DNA from: UBA7672 sp035995285
GTDB taxonomy: Bacteria > Pseudomonadota > Alphaproteobacteria > Caulobacterales > Hyphomonadaceae
Reading direction: 5' to 3'
Length of the DNA stretch: 62,900 bases
NCBI GenBank assembly: GCA_035995285.1
Contig: DASYKO010000271.1
Location: 1-62,900, forward strand
Positions 26,152 to 35,240 of this stretch are shown piece after piece. The position numbers and the translations under genes were made by a program. Positions within the stretch are counted from its first letter, which is position 1. Every line of letters begins with the position of its first letter. Under the pieces are notes generated by a model that made no database searches, was not told where the DNA came from, and saw only the letters and a program-made list of their open reading frames with translations.

Positions 26152-27572
26152 GTGGCCGATATGGGCTGAGCTTGCTGCACACGATGTTTCCACATGCTCC
26201 GGTAGCCGTCGAGGTCGAGCGGCAACGGCGCGACGCGGACAAGCGGAGAGGATGGCGGCAGGTCGCGATTGATGAGGCGCAGGGCCCCGTAGCAGACATC
26301 ATCCTGCGCATGCGAGAGGTAGACCGCTATGTCGCGGCGCAGCGCCGCGAGCGCGCGTACGAAGACGATATCCTCCGCAAACCGCCCCGCCACGACAACC
26401 CTGTCGCGAGACTCCAGGAGATCGAGGACCGCATCGGCCATCAGGGCGAGGTAGAGGCTCACAGCTGCTCGCCTCGCCTTGGGCGACGTCGGAGCCGGGC
26501 CAACCCAGCCGCCTTGTCCGTTAGGAAAAGGACCGACGCCCGGGACATTGCCCGGCATCGCCATGATGCCCGCGCTGACCAGCTGGCCTACCTCTGCAAT
26601 GGCGTCCGCTCCACTCGCCAGCGCAATGCCAAGCGCCTCGCCGCACAGCACCTCTGCCTCCCGGCCACCCATGAAGCGGGCCGAGGGGATGGGGCGTCCG
26701 TCGATGTTCACGTTGAGCAGGCAGTCACGATCCGCTTGCAGCGTGGAGACGCCGAGATGCGCCTGGGAAGCGGGCGAGCGCATCGCCACGAACCATGTTC
26801 CCGTCGAGAGGATTGTGGCATCGGCGCCGGCGAGTTCCGGATGTCCCAGAGCCGCGAACAGGGCGGCGTTGCTGTCGTGCATCCCGCAGAGGACCTGGCA
26901 ATTTGCTGGCAGGCCTGTGCGGTCGCGCCATTCTCGAGACACAACGCCCAGCGCTTCGGAGGCGTGGCGCAGAGGCGCCATGCGTGTCGCCCATCCGCGC
27001 TGCTGGGCGAGATCGCTGTAGCGATGTTCGACCGGGCGCCAGAGATCCGAATGGCAGCCGAGGCTGGACGCTTCCACCGATGCAACGCCGGAAAGGCGCC
27101 ATGCCCAGTATTGCGGCCAGGTGACGATCCGGAGGTCGTCCGGCCATGCCCCGTTCGCCAACGCTTCCAGTCGATGTAGCTGCATTCCGAGGTTGAGGCC
27201 CTGGGGCAGCGCCGGCGAACCTGTCGCCTCGAAGGGATCGCGCTGGGCATCGTAAGCGGGGCGCAGGGATGCGCCGCCTTCGTCCTCATAGTCCATTGGC
27301 CCGGCCCAAAGGTCTCCATCGGCAATCAGCGCCGCGGCGGCGCCGTGCGCGACCGGGATGATTGTCGTGACATCGGCGATGCCGGCAAATTCTGCGAGTA
27401 CCGCGGCGAGCCATGCCTCGACCGCGGCGCAATCGAGTTCAGTGTAGCGCGGCCCCGGGATGACATTGTTGGCGCGGGAACGGCGTTCGATCAGCTGACC
27501 GTCGGAAGTCCACAGCGAGAGCTTCGAAAAGGTCTTGCCGACGTCGAGGACGACGATCGCACGACGGTTCAC
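26148..27572 (-). CDS. FGGY-family carbohydrate kinase, probable rhamnulokinase
   Basis: A 474-residue sugar kinase. The N-terminal phosphate loop reads VLDVGKTFSKLSLW (8-21), the catalytic aspartate is probably Asp233 in CGMHDSNAALFA, and STGTW (256-260) marks the second lobe. The sequence resembles the FuculoKinase/RhaK-like branch rather than enterobacterial RhaB. It is divergent from the rhamnose aldolase and isomerase genes, 79 bases away, so L-rhamnulose is the likely substrate (to rhamnulose 1-phosphate). L-fuculose is the main alternative. Confidence 0.82.
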   Translation of the reverse strand: MNRRAIVVLDVGKTFSKLSLWTSDGQLIERRSRANNVIPGPRYTELDCAAVEAWLAAVLAEFAGIADVTTIIPVAHGAAAALIADGDLWAGPMDYEDEGGASLRPAYDAQRDPFEATGSPALPQGLNLGMQLHRLEALANGAWPDDLRIVTWPQYWAWRLSGVASVEASSLGCHSDLWRPVEHRYSDLAQQRGWATRMAPLRHASEALGVVSREWRDRTGLPANCQVLCGMHDSNAALFAALGHPELAGADATILSTGTWFVAMRSPASQAHLGVSTLQADRDCLLNVNIDGRPIPSARFMGGREAEVLCGEALGIALASGADAIAEVGQLVSAGIMAMPGNVPGVGPFPNGQGGWVGPAPTSPKARRAAVSLYLALMADAVLDLLESRDRVVVAGRFAEDIVFVRALAALRRDIAVYLSHAQDDVCYGALRLINRDLPPSSPLVRVAPLPLDLDGYRSMWKHRVQQAQPISAT

Positions 27573-27599
27573 GCTGCCTCCCGTGGCTGGATTTGAGCG

Positions 27600-27617
27600 A
27601 TCATAAGCGAAAATGAT
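27600..27617. promoter_or_regulatory. Candidate operator in the divergent rhamnose promoter
   Basis: ATCAT, eight bases, ATGAT form an inverted repeat in the 79-base region between the kinase gene and the aldolase gene, within an AT-rich patch (GCGAAAATGATTGAT) unusual for this DNA. A DeoR-type regulator is encoded just downstream at 31079. Binding of that regulator is inferred from position. Confidence 0.4.
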
Positions 27618-27651
27618 TGATCTGCGCCAGCCCTGATATTAGGGTTCCGCC

Positions 27652-29739
27652 ATGACCCAGACAGCCCTGCCCTTCGCGATTCCGCAGAATCTGAGGGATC
27701 CGGCCCACGCAGCCACGCTCGATGAGCCCGGCCTGCTGCTCTATCGCTCCAACCTTTTGGGCCGCGATCTCACAGTCACCAATTTCGGCGGCGGCAACAC
27801 GTCCGCCAAGCTTTCGGGCAAGGATCCGCTCACGGGCAGGGATGTCACTGTGCTCTGGGTCAAGGGCTCGGGCGGCGATCTCGGCTCGATGAAGCTCGAT
27901 GGTTTCTCGACGTTGTATGAGGACAAGCTGCTTGCTCTCGAGAAGCTGTATCCAGGCGTTGAGCGCGAAGATGAGATGGTGGGTTACCTGCCCCACTGCA
28001 CCTTCAAACTCAATCCGAGAGCGGCCTCGATCGATACGCCGCTGCACGCCTACCTGCCCTTTGCGCATGTCGATCATGTGCATCCGGACGCCGTGATTGC
28101 GCTGGCGGCGGCGGTGGGTGGCGAGAAGGCGACGCGGGCGATCTATGATGGACAAGTCGGCTGGCTCGGCTGGAAGCGGCCGGGGTTCGATCTCGGCCTG
28201 AGGCTGCGCGACCATGTTGCCGACAATCCGGGTCTTCGCGGCGTGATGCTCGCGGGGCACGGCATCATCTGCTGGGGAGAAACCTCGCAGGCTTGCTACG
28301 ACAACACGATCGACCTGATTGCGCGCGCGGCGCGATATCTCAACGAGCGGCTGGCGAAGGGTCCGGCGTTCGGTGGGTTGGCGACCCCCTCACTTGCTCC
28401 TGCGGCGCGGGCCGGGGCAGCGGCGCGACTTGGTCCACAGTTGCGGGGCATGATGTCGGCGACGCAGAGCAAGGTGGCGCATTTCAGCGACGACGCGGAG
28501 ACATTGGAATTCGTCGGCTCATCAGATTTTAGGCGGCTGGCGACGATGGGCACGTCCTGCCCTGACCATTTTCTCCGGACCAAGATCACGCCGCTGGTCG
28601 TCGATCCGGCGAAGATCGACGAGAAGGGCTATCTGGCCGATGCGCTGGCCGCATACCGCCAAGGGTATGCCGACTACTACGGACGGCACGCGGGGCCCAG
28701 CGACCCGAAAATGCGTGACGCCAACCCGATCATCGTGCTCGCTCCCGGCGTGGGGCGCTTTGCCTTTGCCAAGGACAAGACGACGGCGCGGCTCGCCTCG
28801 GAATTCTTCGGCAATGCGATCAACGTGATGCGCGGCGCCGAAACCATCGGCGGCTATGTCGGGCTCGATGAAGGCGAGGCATTTGCCATCGAGTACTGGG
28901 CGCTGGAAGAAGCCAAGCTGCAGCGCATGCCGAAGCCAAAACCGCTCGAAGGCCGCATTGCGCTGGTGACGGGCGCGGCAGGCGGGATCGGCGGCGCCAC
29001 CGCGCGGCGGCTGCTGAGCGAAGGCGCGTGCGTGGTGCTGGCGGACAGGGACGCGGCGGCATTGGAAGATGTGCACGGCAAAGCGACTGCCGCCTATGGC
29101 AAGGACAATGTCCGCTCCGCTGTGTGCGACGTTACCGACGAGGCGCAGGTGCAGGCCGCGTTCGACCTCGCCGCTGTCGAATATGGCGGGCTCGATATAT
29201 TTGTCGCCAATGCCGGTCTCGCCTCCTCGGCTGCGATCGAGGATACGACGATGGAGTTGTGGCGGCGCAACTATGGCGTGCTGGCCGACGGGTATTTTCT
29301 GAGCGCGCGATCGGCCTGGCCGCTACTCAAGCAGCAGGGCGGCTCGGTGGTGTTCATCGGATCGAAGAATGCGCTTGCGGCGACGCCGGGCGCGTCGGCC
29401 TATGCCTCTGCGAAGGCGGCGTCGCTCCACCTGGCGCGCTGCCTTGCGCTCGAGGGCGCACCGCACGGCATCCGCGTGAACGTGGTCAACCCCGATGCTG
29501 TGCTGCGCGGATCGAAGATCTGGAGCGGCGACTGGCGGCAGGAACGCGCGAAAACCTATGGCGTGGCGCCGGGAGAGGAACTCGAAAAGCTCTATCGCGA
29601 GCGCAGCCTGCTGAAGCGCGATGTGCTGCCGGAAGATGTCGCCGAGGCGTGCCTGTTCCTTGTTTCCGATGCATCCTCGAAATCGACCGGCAACATCATC
29701 AATGTGGATGCCGGCAACGCGATGGCATTCACCCGCTAG
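27652..29739 (+). CDS. rhaD: Bifunctional rhamnulose-1-phosphate aldolase/short-chain dehydrogenase
   Basis: A 695-residue fusion. The N-terminal half is a class II aldolase with zinc-binding histidines in LPHCTF, the HAYLPFAHVDHVHPD cluster and GHGIICWGE; it splits rhamnulose 1-phosphate into dihydroxyacetone phosphate and L-lactaldehyde. From about residue 436 comes an SDR domain (VTGAAGGIGG, NAG, and YASAK near 584-588), which would oxidise the lactaldehyde to L-lactate. Length and domain order match the TIGR02632 family of alphaproteobacteria and Bacilli. The isomerase follows after 15 bases. Confidence 0.95.
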   Translation: MTQTALPFAIPQNLRDPAHAATLDEPGLLLYRSNLLGRDLTVTNFGGGNTSAKLSGKDPLTGRDVTVLWVKGSGGDLGSMKLDGFSTLYEDKLLALEKLYPGVEREDEMVGYLPHCTFKLNPRAASIDTPLHAYLPFAHVDHVHPDAVIALAAAVGGEKATRAIYDGQVGWLGWKRPGFDLGLRLRDHVADNPGLRGVMLAGHGIICWGETSQACYDNTIDLIARAARYLNERLAKGPAFGGLATPSLAPAARAGAAARLGPQLRGMMSATQSKVAHFSDDAETLEFVGSSDFRRLATMGTSCPDHFLRTKITPLVVDPAKIDEKGYLADALAAYRQGYADYYGRHAGPSDPKMRDANPIIVLAPGVGRFAFAKDKTTARLASEFFGNAINVMRGAETIGGYVGLDEGEAFAIEYWALEEAKLQRMPKPKPLEGRIALVTGAAGGIGGATARRLLSEGACVVLADRDAAALEDVHGKATAAYGKDNVRSAVCDVTDEAQVQAAFDLAAVEYGGLDIFVANAGLASSAAIEDTTMELWRRNYGVLADGYFLSARSAWPLLKQQGGSVVFIGSKNALAATPGASAYASAKAASLHLARCLALEGAPHGIRVNVVNPDAVLRGSKIWSGDWRQERAKTYGVAPGEELEKLYRERSLLKRDVLPEDVAEACLFLVSDASSKSTGNIINVDAGNAMAFTR

Positions 29740-29754
29740 GGATAAGAGGCCGAC

Positions 29755-31050
29755 ATGACCACCGACCTTCCCCTGGCGCCCGACCTGATCGCCAGTCACA
29801 ATGCCGGGCAGCGCGAAGCTGTAGAAGAAGACTATGGCGCGCTGGAGCGGACACTGGCGCGGCGCGGCCTGTCAATCGAAGAGGTGACCAAGAAGGTTGC
29901 GGCGTTCGAGGTTGCGCTGCCCACCTGGGGCTCGGGTGTCGGCGGCACGCGGTTCGCCAAGTTTCCGATTCCGGGAGAACCGACAAACATCTTCGAGAAG
30001 CTGGAGGATTGCTCCGTCGTCCAGCAGCTCTGCCGGTCGACGCCGCGCGTGTCACCGCACTTTCCGTGGGACAAGGTGAGCGATCCCAAGGCGCTGAGAC
30101 AGAGGGCGGATGCGCTCGGCCTCGGGTTCGACGCGGTGAACTCCAATACGTTCCAGGATCAGCCGGGCCAGAAGCTGAGCTACAAGAATGGCAGCCTCAC
30201 ACATACCGACGCTGCGGTGCGCACGCAAGCCGTCGAGCACAATACTGAATGCATCGAGCTGGGCGTGGCGCTGGGTTCGAAAGCGATCACGGTGTGGATC
30301 GGCGATGGCACAAACTTTCCCGGCCAGCAGAGCCTGACCAACCAGTTCGACCGCTATCTCGATAGCCTTGCGCGCATCTATTCGCGCCTTCCTGACGACT
30401 GGACGATGCTGCTCGAACACAAGCTCTATGAGCCGGCTTTCTATTCGACCGTGCTGTCGGATTGGGGATCGAGCGTTCTTGCCGCCCAGCAATTGGGGCC
30501 GAAGGCGAAATGCCTCGTCGATCTTGGCCACCATGCGCCGACCGTCAACATCGAGCAGATCGTTGCCAGGCTCGACCGCTTCGGGAAGTTGGGCGGCTTT
30601 CACTTCAACGACAGCAAGTATGGCGATGACGACCTCGATTCCGGGGCCATCAATCCGCACCAGGTGTTCCTCGTATTCAACGAACTGGTAGAAGCCGAGC
30701 GGCGCAATCCGAAAGCGTTCTCGCCGGCCTACATGGTGGACCAGTCGCACAACGTCACCGATCCGATCGAGAGCATGCTGTCCAGCGTGGAGGCGATCGT
30801 CGGTGCTTATGCTCGGGCCCTACTGGTCGATCGCGATGCGCTGGCGGCGGCGCAACAGGCGAACGACGTGATGGCGGGCTTCCAGGCCTTGCGGAAGGCC
30901 TACAACTACGATGTCGGTCCTATCCTCGTGATGAGCCGGATGAAGCACGGCGGAGCGGCTGATCCCATCGCGGTCTACCGGCAATCCGAATGGCGCTCGC
31001 GCAAGGCGCAGGAACGGAAGGCCGCTTCAGGCTCCGCGGGGATCGTGTAG
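29755..31050 (+). CDS. rhaI: L-rhamnose isomerase (type II, RhaI)
   Basis: A 431-residue TIM-barrel isomerase converting L-rhamnose to L-rhamnulose. Metal-binding stretches are visible: LLEHKLYEPAFY, VDLGHHAPTVNIE and GFHFNDSKYGDDDLD. The opening with EVALPTWGSGVGGTRF is typical of the RhaI group (TIGR02629), distinct from the E. coli RhaA type. It is cotranscribed with the aldolase upstream and probably with the DeoR regulator downstream. Confidence 0.94.
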   Translation: MTTDLPLAPDLIASHNAGQREAVEEDYGALERTLARRGLSIEEVTKKVAAFEVALPTWGSGVGGTRFAKFPIPGEPTNIFEKLEDCSVVQQLCRSTPRVSPHFPWDKVSDPKALRQRADALGLGFDAVNSNTFQDQPGQKLSYKNGSLTHTDAAVRTQAVEHNTECIELGVALGSKAITVWIGDGTNFPGQQSLTNQFDRYLDSLARIYSRLPDDWTMLLEHKLYEPAFYSTVLSDWGSSVLAAQQLGPKAKCLVDLGHHAPTVNIEQIVARLDRFGKLGGFHFNDSKYGDDDLDSGAINPHQVFLVFNELVEAERRNPKAFSPAYMVDQSHNVTDPIESMLSSVEAIVGAYARALLVDRDALAAAQQANDVMAGFQALRKAYNYDVGPILVMSRMKHGGAADPIAVYRQSEWRSRKAQERKAASGSAGIV

Positions 31051-31078
31051 CTCGAGCGGGGGCGTTGGAGGATCGTGC

Positions 31079-31858
31079 ATGCATTCTGCTGAACGCGAAG
31101 AGATGATCCTGAAGCTCGTGCGGGCCAATGGCTTCATCTCGTTCAAGGATCTGGACCAGCGCCTGCGCGTGTCGCCCGCGACGGTGCGGCGAGACCTCGG
31201 TCGGATGGAGGATGGCGGCCTGCTCGTGCGCGTGCATGGCGGGGCCAAGGCGGTGAACACCGCGGCGCCAGAGGATGTCGGGCATCTCAGCGGCGTCCCG
31301 TTCCACGTGAACATAGCGCGCAATCCCCAGGCGAAGGCGGCGATCGGAAAGGCCGCCGCGCAGCTCTGCCGCGAGGGCGAAGCGGTGATCATCGATGGCG
31401 GATCGACGACGCTGCAGATGTGCCCGCATCTGGAGCAGCTCGGCCTGCAGGTGCTGACCAATTCGTTGCACATCGTGAGCGCCCTGCTGCCGCAACCGCG
31501 GACGCGGATAAGCCTGCCGGCTGGAACGGTGTTCCGCGAGCAGAACATCGTGCTGAGCCCACTGGACGATGACGGGTCCGGCCAGTTCCATGCCTCGAAG
31601 ATGTTCCTCGGCGCCGCGGCGGTGGGGCCGTTCGGACTTCTCCAGGCGGACGTGCTGTTGCTTCAGGCCGAGAGCCGGCTGATGGAGCGGGCAGACGAAC
31701 TGATCCTGCTTGCAGACAGCTCCAAGTTCGAAGCGCCGACGGGCCATCTGCTCTGCCCGCTGGGGGACATAGATACCGTCGTCACGGATCGGCGCATCAG
31801 CAGCCAGACAAGGCGGATGTTCCGGGACGCAGGCGTCAAGGTGATCGTGGCGGATTGA
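31079..31858 (+). CDS. DeoR-family regulator of the rhamnose operon
   Basis: A 259-residue repressor-type protein. The N-terminal winged helix-turn-helix (about 3-57) contains SFKDLDQRLRVSPATVRRDL, the DeoR signature. The C-terminal effector domain (about 75-250) has the DGGSTTLQM phosphosugar-binding loop and ADSSKF near the end. It lies 28 bases after the isomerase gene. By analogy with RhaR of rhizobia it should control this operon and the divergent kinase in response to a phosphorylated intermediate. Confidence 0.88.
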   Translation: MHSAEREEMILKLVRANGFISFKDLDQRLRVSPATVRRDLGRMEDGGLLVRVHGGAKAVNTAAPEDVGHLSGVPFHVNIARNPQAKAAIGKAAAQLCREGEAVIIDGGSTTLQMCPHLEQLGLQVLTNSLHIVSALLPQPRTRISLPAGTVFREQNIVLSPLDDDGSGQFHASKMFLGAAAVGPFGLLQADVLLLQAESRLMERADELILLADSSKFEAPTGHLLCPLGDIDTVVTDRRISSQTRRMFRDAGVKVIVAD

Positions 31859-31873
31859 GCATCTGCGCGCGGC

Positions 31874-34800
31874 TCACCGCTGATCGATCGCGTTGAGCGT
31901 GACGGGACCGAGAAGGCCTGATGGTGCGAGCGGCGCGTTGGGCGGAAACGGATCGAAGGCGGCGGAGGCGATGGGTTTGGCGCCCGGTTGCTTGTCGCCG
32001 ATCAGCCGATTGCCCCAAAGGTTCGCGACCTTGATCTCGACCTTGTTGGGACCGGGCTTCAGCAGGTTCGTGACGTCGACCTCGAACGGCGCGGTCCATG
32101 CCGTACCCGCGGGTTGGCCGTTGACGCGGACTTCCGCGATGTTCTTCACCGCGCCAAGGTTGAGCACCAAGCGACGCGAGTCCCGCATCCAGTCCGCGGG
32201 CGCTGCCAGATCGATGGAATAGGTCGCGACGCCGGAGAAATAGCGGATGCCTGGATCTTTGTTTTCGGTCCACGAAGCCAACGTGGCGAGGCGGGCGACT
32301 GGCGGAGCGCCGCGACCCTCCGGGAAGGATAGATCCCACGGTCCGTTCAGGGTTGCGAGCGGTGTTGTTGCCGCCTCCGGCGCCGTCCATGCCGGAGATG
32401 TCGCGGCGCGCCGGAAAACGACGAACAGCGCGTCGTTGGGCGCGAGCTTCACTGGAACAACAGTCTCCGCACCGTCGGTGCGATAGGATGCGTTGGCGAT
32501 CGTTCCGGTATCCGCGCGCCAGATTTCGGGCGCCTTCCCCGCTTTGCGGAAGCGCAAATCGAGCGATTCCTCACACGCCTGACGGTTCGAGATGAAATAG
32601 ATGTCGGCGTCATCCGTGGCGCGATGGATGAACATCAGGTGCGTGTCCGGCTGTGGACGCGAATAAAACATATCCGGCGAGATACCGAGATCATGCAGCG
32701 TAGTCGCGACGTCGCCCTGCCTTACCTGCCGCTTGCTCGGCGAAGGCGCCCACAGCGCGTCGGCGATCAGTCGAAACTCCTGCGGGTCGTCCTTGAGAGC
32801 GGGCGAGGCCTCGGGCTTCTCGCCGACTATGACGACACCCTGGGCGGCCAGCGCACGGATGCGCCGAAGAACGGGAAGCGTCATGCGGCGCGCCTCGGGG
32901 CCAAGCACCAGCAGCCGATAGGTCATGCCGCTTGGCGTAGCCAGCTTTCCATTCCTGACCGACAGGACGCGCAGCAGGGCGTCGGCGTTCACGAAGTCAT
33001 AACCGTAGCCTTCCGGAATGGCCGGAGCGTGTTCGCCATAGAGGGCGGTGACGTTGTCGTCCTCGCCGTAGAAGTACGCGATGTCGGAGACCGGCTTGCC
33101 CTGGCGGAGAAGCCATGAGCTTCGCGCGAGATAGGTGAGCCACGGCCCAGCCTGCTCTGCCCAGGTCTCGCGCCGGGTGAACCAGAGACCGAATGGTCCG
33201 AGCGTCAGTCCGGGCCCTGCCCCGTCTGCCGCCTGATGGACCGAGGTGTGGACGTAGATCTGGTTGATGCCGGATGCGAACAGCTTGTCGGCGGTTGGTT
33301 TGATCTCGGCTGGCGAGTAGCCGTAGGGGTTGCCGAGGGCCGTGAACGATTCCGCAGCAACGATGGGCTTGCCCCAGACGTGGGCGACGGACGCGGCCTC
33401 GCGGAGGTCCATTTCGCGTGCGAAGGATTGGACCGGCCCTTCCTGCTCGATCCAGATCGCGGCCATGGGCGTGTCGGAATATTTGCGCGGCGACATGCCA
33501 TCGCCGATGAAGACGCGGCGCTGCTCGTGCGTTTCGACGGCGCCCGTCATGCCACGCTCACGAAGCGAACGCGCGATCTGGCCGAAATGTTCGTCAGTCG
33601 TGAGCTCGCCGATCGTCCGGCGGAAATCCCACAGGAAGCGTTCGGTCGCCGCAGCATCGCCGACGATGCGGCCGGTCAGCGCTGGGAGCCATGGCGTCAG
33701 GTCATAGCCTCTCCGCTTCTTGAATTGGGCAGGCATGTCGTCGGTCCAGTTCTGGACGCCGACCTCCCAGCTGTCGACATTGAAGCCCTTGAGCCCGTGC
33801 GATCCCATCAGCTTGGGACCCAGCGTGTCTGCGAAAGCACCGAGATAAGAGTCCATGTACGCCTTCACATGGCGGCTGCTGAGCTTGTCGACTTCAAGCC
33901 CCGTAGCTTCGGGCCCGGCCGGGTTGTTCATTCGGCCAGTCAGCGAGTAGCCGAAGCGAACGATGGTCCAGCGGCCCGCCGGCGGCGTCCAGTCGAGCGT
34001 GCCGTCGCGGCGCAGCTTGGCTGTGAGATCGATGACCCTTGATGGAGTCGACGCGGTGGCCGCGCCTTCTGCGGGAGTTGCTAGTGCATCGAGCGCAGAT
34101 TGCGAAGAGTATCCCGCCTTGTCTTCCCAGCGGTGTACGCGAGCCTCCGCGTGCAGGACGAGTTCGGCGACCTTGAAGGCGGTCGGCGCCGGTGGCGGAG
34201 GGCCGAAGGACGGCGCCAGGGACCGGATAGGCTCAAGGGTGAGCCGGTAGTATTTCGCTGTGACGGGTGCAAAGGCGATCGTCAGCTGATCGGCGCCGTC
34301 CGTCGGCAAGCTGGACAGCGATCGCCATGTCGCGCCGTCGGTGCTGGCCTCAAGGAGGCCGCCCGGCCCGGTTGCAGGGAATGGTCCAAGGCCCGGCGCA
34401 CGGCCAACGACGAAGCTGAATGCGCGAACGGTCTGCGGCTGCGCGAATGTGAACCTGACCCATGCGCCGCCTGATGCGTCCACCGGCACGTCCTGAAAAT
34501 CGCTGAGGAGACCGTTGGACAGGCGCGCGGCATCGAGGGCGCCGGCGCTCGCAGTGATCGCGGGCTTCAGCGCATCATCGATGGCCGCAGGAAAAGCCAG
34601 GACGGCAACGTCACGGTACAGGACCGGCGCCGGGCTCGTCGCGGGCACATCCTGGAATGGGCCCGCCGCTGACGGAGGCGCCGGCAAAGGCGCTGCGAGA
34701 CGCTTGCCGCCTTCGACGGTGATCTCGCTCCACACCAGCTTCTTCATTGCCTGCTCGGGCTTTACCCATGGCCCGCCGGTGAGGCTGAAGCCGGGGGAAG

Positions 34801-35155
34801 CGCTGATGCTGACATCCATCCCGTAGGATGCAGCCAGCTCGACGGACTTCTTGAACGTGTCGCGCCAGGCGGGCGACATGTATCCGACGCGCTCGGGCAT
34901 CACCTGCGGACCACCCAGCGATGCATCGATGGCTTGTATCCCGCCAACGCCGACGCGATGCATCCATTCGATGTCCTGGCGCGCGCCGTCCCACGAGACG
35001 TTGCCGTTGACCCAGTGCCACCATACGCGCGGCTTGGCTGAGTCAGGCGGACTGGCAAAAGCTTCAGGTGACAGCTCGTCTTTGGCGCGGTCCGATGGGC
35101 CGGAGCATGACGCCAGCAGTCCGACGAGGATGAGCGCCCAAAAGGTCCGGCCCAT
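31874..35155 (-). CDS. GH106-type alpha-L-rhamnosidase lipoprotein
   Basis: A 1093-residue secreted glycosidase. The lipobox LASC (Cys17) places it on a membrane surface. The catalytic barrel opens with PRVWWHWVNGNVSWDGARQD, typical of GH106, and includes NVDSWEVGVQNW, GAVETHEQRR and the GINQIYVHTSVHQ stretch. A C-terminal beta-sandwich (about 960-1090, LNLGAVKNIAEVRVNG) completes the family layout. GH106 enzymes release L-rhamnose from pectin side chains or plant glycosides. The start at 35155 is chosen for the lipoprotein signal. It is convergent with the rhamnose regulator. Confidence 0.88.
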   Translation of the reverse strand: MGRTFWALILVGLLASCSGPSDRAKDELSPEAFASPPDSAKPRVWWHWVNGNVSWDGARQDIEWMHRVGVGGIQAIDASLGGPQVMPERVGYMSPAWRDTFKKSVELAASYGMDVSISASPGFSLTGGPWVKPEQAMKKLVWSEITVEGGKRLAAPLPAPPSAAGPFQDVPATSPAPVLYRDVAVLAFPAAIDDALKPAITASAGALDAARLSNGLLSDFQDVPVDASGGAWVRFTFAQPQTVRAFSFVVGRAPGLGPFPATGPGGLLEASTDGATWRSLSSLPTDGADQLTIAFAPVTAKYYRLTLEPIRSLAPSFGPPPPAPTAFKVAELVLHAEARVHRWEDKAGYSSQSALDALATPAEGAATASTPSRVIDLTAKLRRDGTLDWTPPAGRWTIVRFGYSLTGRMNNPAGPEATGLEVDKLSSRHVKAYMDSYLGAFADTLGPKLMGSHGLKGFNVDSWEVGVQNWTDDMPAQFKKRRGYDLTPWLPALTGRIVGDAAATERFLWDFRRTIGELTTDEHFGQIARSLRERGMTGAVETHEQRRVFIGDGMSPRKYSDTPMAAIWIEQEGPVQSFAREMDLREAASVAHVWGKPIVAAESFTALGNPYGYSPAEIKPTADKLFASGINQIYVHTSVHQAADGAGPGLTLGPFGLWFTRRETWAEQAGPWLTYLARSSWLLRQGKPVSDIAYFYGEDDNVTALYGEHAPAIPEGYGYDFVNADALLRVLSVRNGKLATPSGMTYRLLVLGPEARRMTLPVLRRIRALAAQGVVIVGEKPEASPALKDDPQEFRLIADALWAPSPSKRQVRQGDVATTLHDLGISPDMFYSRPQPDTHLMFIHRATDDADIYFISNRQACEESLDLRFRKAGKAPEIWRADTGTIANASYRTDGAETVVPVKLAPNDALFVVFRRAATSPAWTAPEAATTPLATLNGPWDLSFPEGRGAPPVARLATLASWTENKDPGIRYFSGVATYSIDLAAPADWMRDSRRLVLNLGAVKNIAEVRVNGQPAGTAWTAPFEVDVTNLLKPGPNKVEIKVANLWGNRLIGDKQPGAKPIASAAFDPFPPNAPLAPSGLLGPVTLNAIDQR

Positions 35156-35240
35156 GAATTGTTGCCGCTCCAGACGCGTTAGCAAGTTGACCGCAGCTGC
35201 GAGATGCGGGCGCACTTTGGCGAATGCCCGTCCCCTCATC

